This document shows positions 38,014 through 42,465 of a DNA stretch of 42,465 nt, in pieces. Each line of letters opens with the position of its first letter. Within the stretch, counting starts at the first letter, position 1. The stretch is from Dehalococcoidales bacterium. Lineage in GTDB: Bacteria; Chloroflexota; Dehalococcoidia; Dehalococcoidales; GCA-2688105. Position numbers and translations under genes: made by a program. Under the pieces are notes generated by a model that was not told the DNA's origin, did no database searches, and saw only the letters and a program-made list of their open reading frames with translations. The stretch lies in assembly GCA_002688105.1 (NCBI GenBank), contig NZBQ01000011.1, positions 2,754 to 45,218 of the forward strand, read 5' to 3'.

Positions 38014-40282
38014 AAATATTATAGTAGGTAAGAGCATTCCCAAGCGTGAAGCTCTTGACAAGATAACCGGAAAGGCTGTCTTTATCGCCGATGTTAAGCT
38101 GCCCGGAATGCTATATGCCAAGATGCTGTACTCTCCCCATCCTCACGCCCTGGTGCAGGAGATAGACGTTAAAAGAGCTGAGAAAATGTCCGGCGTAAAG
38201 GCTATTATCACCGCCAAAGATGTACCTGATAAATTTTTTTATTCCCAAGATATGAGACCATGTTATCCTCTGAATGACCATGTTCGTTGTGTTGGTGATG
38301 CGATTGCGGTGGTAGCGGCGGATACCGAGGAAATAGCGGAGAAGGCGGTAGGGCAAATAGAGGTTAAGTATGAAGTTCTGCCGTCGGTAACCGATGCTGA
38401 GGAAGCGATGAAGCCCGATGCCCCTAAATTATATCCCGAAGGAAACATATGCGACCTTGAAGGGGAGCCTGAAATGCTGGAATGGGGTGATGTCGAGGAT
38501 GGCTTAAAGGAAGCGGACTTCATTGCTGAAGGCACCTTCCGGATGCCGAAGGTTCTACATGCGGCGATAGAGCCTAGGGGATGCGTGATTAAGTGGGACG
38601 AAGACAAGTTAAATGTCTGGGCGGCGTCTCAGGTGCCATTATTCCTTAGAAACGCCCTGGCTGATTATTTTGAGATTCCGGTTAATGATGTCATGGTAAA
38701 GGTAGGTAACTTGGGAGGTGGGTTTGGGGGCAAGAAAGACGAGCAATATTACGCCATCGTAAGTTTGGTAGCCAAGAAGTGTGGTTGTCCGGTGAAGTTT
38801 ATCTACACCAGGGACACCGACACTATGATGACGGCTCGCTGGGGGGTGGTAATTAGAGCCAAGGTTGGGGTTAAGAAAGACGGGACCATAACCGCCATTG
38901 ATTTATACCAGGTTTACGATGTGGGTGCTTATGGGAGTCCCGAGGGCGGAAGCGGCTCTACCATGGGATTAGTTAATGTTGCCCTTTATAAGACAGATAA
39001 CTGTCGGGTAAAGGCATACAATGTCAATACTAACACGGTTACAACACAAAAGCTTCGCTCGGTATATGTACCGACCTATCGGTTTTCGGTAGACCAGCTT
39101 ATGGATGAGGTTGAAGAGTGGCTGGGTATGGAGTCCGGGGAGCTCAGGCTGGATAAGAATACCAGGCCTGGCGAAAAGATACAACCTTACGGTAATATCA
39201 TGGATAATCATGCCATGGACATATGTTTGAAGAAGGCTAAAGAAGCGGTGGGGTGGTCTGAGAGATGGAAAGGGTGGGGTAAACCGATAGCTATTGAAGA
39301 GACAAAGCGTAGAGGGCTGGGTATCGGTTTTGGCACCGGATGGTGTGATTGGTACCGTGACCATCATAAAGGGACAATCGTGGAGTTTCATCCCGATGGA
39401 AAAGTGGTATTAACCACCGGAGTAACCGATATCGGGACGGGTAATCTGACGTCCATTTCCCAGATAATAGCTGAGGTGCTTGGTTTGTCTTCGGTGGAAA
39501 ACTTTGAAGTTAGATCCCCCAATACTACGGGAACAGTTGACGATATGCCTTATGACCGTGGCACCCTTGCCAGTAGAACCCTGTTTGTGGGGGGTTGGGC
39601 TGGTCGGCTGGCGGCTGAAGAAGTTAAGCGAGAATTGCTTAAACTAGCTGCGGCTGAACTCCATCTGGACCCCTCGGAACTGGACATCTATGATAATGTG
39701 ATTTTCAGCAAGAAGGACTCGATGAAGAAGGTTAATTTGAAAGGCTTGATAACCGAGCCGGTAGTGGGCAGGGCTGCTCCACCGCCGCCGAAGGTTATAG
39801 GCAGAGCGAAACGCTATGAATATTATGTGGCGCCGGTAGAAGTCCATATTGCCGAGGTTGAGGTAGATACTGAGACCGGGGAGACTAAGGTAGTCAACTT
39901 TGTGGCGGCACATGATATCGGTAAGGCGATAAACCCTCAGATTGTGGAGAATCAGATATGTGGTGGGGTAATTCAGGGGATAAGCTTTTCTCTATATGAA
40001 GAGTTAATATTTGATAGGGAACAGAATATTTATCTCAACCCTGATTTTATGGACTATAAAATAGCTAATATAGGTGATATACCTTCGATTAAAGTGATAC
40101 TTATTGAGGAGGCACCGGCGAGCTTTGGTCCGTTTGGGGCTAAAGGTATCGGGGAGCATCCGGTGCCAACGGCTTATGCTGCCATTGCCAATGCGGTATA
40201 TAATGCGGTAGGCATCAGGCCCAAGGAGACGCCGATAACACCGGAGAGAATGCTTAAGTGGCTGAAAGAGAAAAAGAAGTAG
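38003..40282 (+). CDS. Molybdenum hydroxylase molybdopterin-binding subunit (XdhA/CoxL-like)
   Basis: 759 aa; KITGKAVFIADVKLPGMLYAKMLYSPHPHALV, GNLGGGFGGKKDEQYY, C-terminal FGPFGAKGIGEHPVPTAYAAIANAV with the catalytic Glu region. Confidence 0.94.
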   Translation: MKSENIIVGKSIPKREALDKITGKAVFIADVKLPGMLYAKMLYSPHPHALVQEIDVKRAEKMSGVKAIITAKDVPDKFFYSQDMRPCYPLNDHVRCVGDAIAVVAADTEEIAEKAVGQIEVKYEVLPSVTDAEEAMKPDAPKLYPEGNICDLEGEPEMLEWGDVEDGLKEADFIAEGTFRMPKVLHAAIEPRGCVIKWDEDKLNVWAASQVPLFLRNALADYFEIPVNDVMVKVGNLGGGFGGKKDEQYYAIVSLVAKKCGCPVKFIYTRDTDTMMTARWGVVIRAKVGVKKDGTITAIDLYQVYDVGAYGSPEGGSGSTMGLVNVALYKTDNCRVKAYNVNTNTVTTQKLRSVYVPTYRFSVDQLMDEVEEWLGMESGELRLDKNTRPGEKIQPYGNIMDNHAMDICLKKAKEAVGWSERWKGWGKPIAIEETKRRGLGIGFGTGWCDWYRDHHKGTIVEFHPDGKVVLTTGVTDIGTGNLTSISQIIAEVLGLSSVENFEVRSPNTTGTVDDMPYDRGTLASRTLFVGGWAGRLAAEEVKRELLKLAAAELHLDPSELDIYDNVIFSKKDSMKKVNLKGLITEPVVGRAAPPPPKVIGRAKRYEYYVAPVEVHIAEVEVDTETGETKVVNFVAAHDIGKAINPQIVENQICGGVIQGISFSLYEELIFDREQNIYLNPDFMDYKIANIGDIPSIKVILIEEAPASFGPFGAKGIGEHPVPTAYAAIANAVYNAVGIRPKETPITPERMLKWLKEKKK

Positions 40283-40316
40283 ATGCCTTAAATATGATTT
40301 TATGAGGGAAGGTAAA

Positions 40317-41060
40317 ATGGCTGAGGAGAAAGATTTGTATCCATTTGGTTCCGCTCCACTGAATAAAAGGCGTGAGCTTCTCGTCGTACCGCTGGAAAGG
40401 AAGCTCGTTTATGAGGAGGTGGTTTTTCCCAAGACTGGTTTTGCTAGGATAGTTAAAAGGGGACAGTATTTTCGTATCGTAGATGTTATGGGGAAACAGG
40501 TGGCAGACCTGGTTCTCTTCAACGCGCATAATACTAAGGAAAAGCATAATAATGGAATATCCATGTCGCGGCAAATGAGACCGGAAGAGGTGAAACCGGG
40601 AGTGCCATACTCGCGGAAGAGTATACTGACTACCAGGGATATCATATTCTCAACCGGGGAACGTCCTATGGCAACCATTGTGGCTGACACCCCGGTTCCC
40701 GGAGGCACACATACACTGGTTGGTCATATGTGTAATCGGGCAATATATGAAATGTATGGTTTCTCTGATCATGATGGTTGCTGGGAAATACTATCTGGAG
40801 TACTGGCTCCATTTGGTATCTCCCCTGAGGAACTTCCGGATGCGTTCAATGTCTTTATGAATGTAGAGTATGAAGCTGTTTCTGGGGAGCGGCATATTAA
40901 AGAGCCGGTCAGTCGACCTGGGGATTACTTCGAGATTCGGCTGGAGATGGATTGTATTGTTGCCTTTTCTAACTGTCCGGAGGATGCGCTTACCCCTTGC
41001 AATGGCTGGAGATGCACGCCGCTTAAGGTAGAAATTTATGAGGCAATAGAAGGGAAATAG
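40317..41060 (+). CDS. DUF1989 (urea carboxylase-associated family) protein
   Basis: FPKTGFARIVKRGQYFRIVDVMGKQVADLVLFNAHNTKEK...PGGTHTLVGHMCNRAIYEMYG...HDGCWEIL...FMNVEYEAVSGERHIKEPVSRPGDYFEIRLEMDCIVAFSNCPED. Confidence 0.88.
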   Translation: MAEEKDLYPFGSAPLNKRRELLVVPLERKLVYEEVVFPKTGFARIVKRGQYFRIVDVMGKQVADLVLFNAHNTKEKHNNGISMSRQMRPEEVKPGVPYSRKSILTTRDIIFSTGERPMATIVADTPVPGGTHTLVGHMCNRAIYEMYGFSDHDGCWEILSGVLAPFGISPEELPDAFNVFMNVEYEAVSGERHIKEPVSRPGDYFEIRLEMDCIVAFSNCPEDALTPCNGWRCTPLKVEIYEAIEGK

Positions 41061-41122
41061 GTAGAGTTCCGAAGCTTTTAAAACTAAGCAGTCTTATCTT
41101 ATTATGAAGAAGGGGGAGACAA

Positions 41123-42465
41123 ATGGCAAAAGAAAAGAAGTTACCCAAACCCAGTGAAGTCCCACCGGTGCCCGGGGCGGAGGACTGGCGGGAAATGTAT
41201 CCCAGTTATTTTACCTTTGATAGCGGAGAGGATAGAAAGATGGCTGAGTGGGAAGGTGGGCAGTTCTGGTATCAGAATAGCCTTCATTTCCCACGGCCAA
41301 TACGTCCTCTGGATGAGACTGTCTGTGGGGGGGACGAGTTGTGGCTGGCGGTAAGTATGAGTCGGGTAGTTGTTTTTCCAGATAGTATGGGGATTCCCTA
41401 CCGGCTGGTGAACGGATATGCATATAACACTTCGATTGTAATTACTGATCCTAAGATAATTGAAGAGCGGCATAAAATCTTTGCGGAGAGGTGGCAGTAC
41501 TACCTTGAGCACTGGGAGGAGCTGGTAAAAAAGTGGGAAAAAAATATGAGGGCAACCATAAAAGAGTTAGAGCAAATACACTTCCCTGACCTTCCTGAAA
41601 TCGATGATATGTCGCGAGTCACTGACATCAATGCCAATACCGCCTATGATGTGCTGAGCACCAATCATAACCTCTGGCGGTTGACGGATAGAGTAGGGGC
41701 TCATCACTTTGAACTGTTTAATGTACCCTATGGTCAATTCTTGGAGCTATATCTATTTGGGCAGAAGCACGGTTTTGCCGAATTGTGTCGGGAGTTGACC
41801 AAAGGCTTGAAACCTCTGGTACTTGAGCCTGAGGAGAGGTTAAAAGATTTGGCCCGCCTGGCGGTCAAGCTTAGCCTTCAGGATGTTTTCAATGACCACA
41901 GGGGGAGCGAGGTTTTTACGGTGTTGGGCAAGAGTGATAAGGGTAGAGAGTGGATGAAGAAGTTTGATGAGTTCAAGTACCCCTACTTTCTGGCGCCTGA
42001 GTCTCAGGGCTTATATATTGATGAGAAACCCTGGATAGATGACCCGGTTACTCTTTTTGAAAACATAAGGAACTTCATAGATAAGCTTGATAAGGGTGAA
42101 AGCATTGAGAGAGATGTAGAAGGTCTGCTAAGAGAGCGGGATGAGATGACTGAAAAGTGCCGCCAAATGATAAAAACCGATGAAGATAGGAAGGAATTCG
42201 ATAAGCTTCTGGGAGAGACGAGGAAGGTTGCACATTTTTCAGAGGACCATAATTTCTTCATTGAATTCTGGGCTTATGGACTAGTGAGAAAGAAAGTAGT
42301 TGAGTTGGGCGAGTGGTTGTGCCGGCATAAAATTATAAATGAACCTGAAGACATATATTTTTTCGTGAGGTATGAATTAGATGAGGTAATATTTGATGTC
42401 TGTCAGGCGTGGGGTGTAGGCATACCGGTGAAGGATATTTACTGGAAGAAGAAGGTGGCCAAGAG
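41123..42465 (+). CDS. Partial PEP-utilizing-enzyme-like protein (rifampicin phosphotransferase / PEP synthase middle-region type), runs off the window end
   Basis: Open frame from ATG 41123 to the edge: ...QNSLHFPRPIRPLDET...GIPYRLVNGYAYNTS...RVTDINANTAYDVLS...AHFSEDHNFFIEFWAYGLVRKKVVELGEWLCRHKIINEPEDIYFFVRYELDEV. The EDHNF and EPEDIYFF-ELDEV pattern is typical of the region before the His swivel domain. Missing from the ORF track because it has no stop. Confidence 0.6.
   Translation, partial: MAKEKKLPKPSEVPPVPGAEDWREMYPSYFTFDSGEDRKMAEWEGGQFWYQNSLHFPRPIRPLDETVCGGDELWLAVSMSRVVVFPDSMGIPYRLVNGYAYNTSIVITDPKIIEERHKIFAERWQYYLEHWEELVKKWEKNMRATIKELEQIHFPDLPEIDDMSRVTDINANTAYDVLSTNHNLWRLTDRVGAHHFELFNVPYGQFLELYLFGQKHGFAELCRELTKGLKPLVLEPEERLKDLARLAVKLSLQDVFNDHRGSEVFTVLGKSDKGREWMKKFDEFKYPYFLAPESQGLYIDEKPWIDDPVTLFENIRNFIDKLDKGESIERDVEGLLRERDEMTEKCRQMIKTDEDRKEFDKLLGETRKVAHFSEDHNFFIEFWAYGLVRKKVVELGEWLCRHKIINEPEDIYFFVRYELDEVIFDVCQAWGVGIPVKDIYWKKKVAK

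Noticed and set aside
1-42465. CRISPR array, transposase, integrase or prophage genes
   Set aside because: No regularly spaced direct repeats and no recognisable mobile-element proteins were seen in either strand of the ORF track.

Overview
Work was done by eye from the sequence and the supplied ORF track; no searches were run. The window looks like a chromosomal segment of an anaerobe with heavy selenium and Mo/W metabolism. Chloroflexota/Dehalococcoidia-like is only a guess. Main blocks: (1) a complete selenocysteine locus: tRNA-Sec(UCA) at 360-456, selB, selA, and a selD that is itself a selenoprotein with an in-frame UGA at 5732-5734, which the ORF track truncates; (2) lipB plus gcvPB/gcvPA/gcvH behind a tandem glycine riboswitch; (3) a minus-strand cluster of tungsten-type aldehyde:ferredoxin oxidoreductase, MoaD-like protein, ferredoxin, HdrD-like, double-length HdrA, MvhD/FloxD, FloxC-, FloxB- and FloxA-like subunits, a candidate flavin-based electron-bifurcating complex; (4) DUF169, a TGS GTPase and uvrC; (5) a selenium-dependent molybdenum hydroxylase (SDMH) maturation block (DUF364, yqeB, SAM methyltransferase, yqeC, xdhC), with a Mo/W ABC transporter, a ModE-like regulator, a candidate ModE operator and mocA; (6) a plus-strand operon of corrinoid protein, non-pyrrolysine MttB-family methyltransferase, three-subunit molybdenum hydroxylase with a divergent active-site loop, DUF1989 protein and a truncated PEP-utilizing-enzyme-like protein. 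The best candidate for an undescribed system is blocks 5 and 6 together: corrinoid demethylation coupled to a (possibly selenium-dependent) Mo hydroxylase acting on an N- or O-methylated heterocycle. Block 3 is second.
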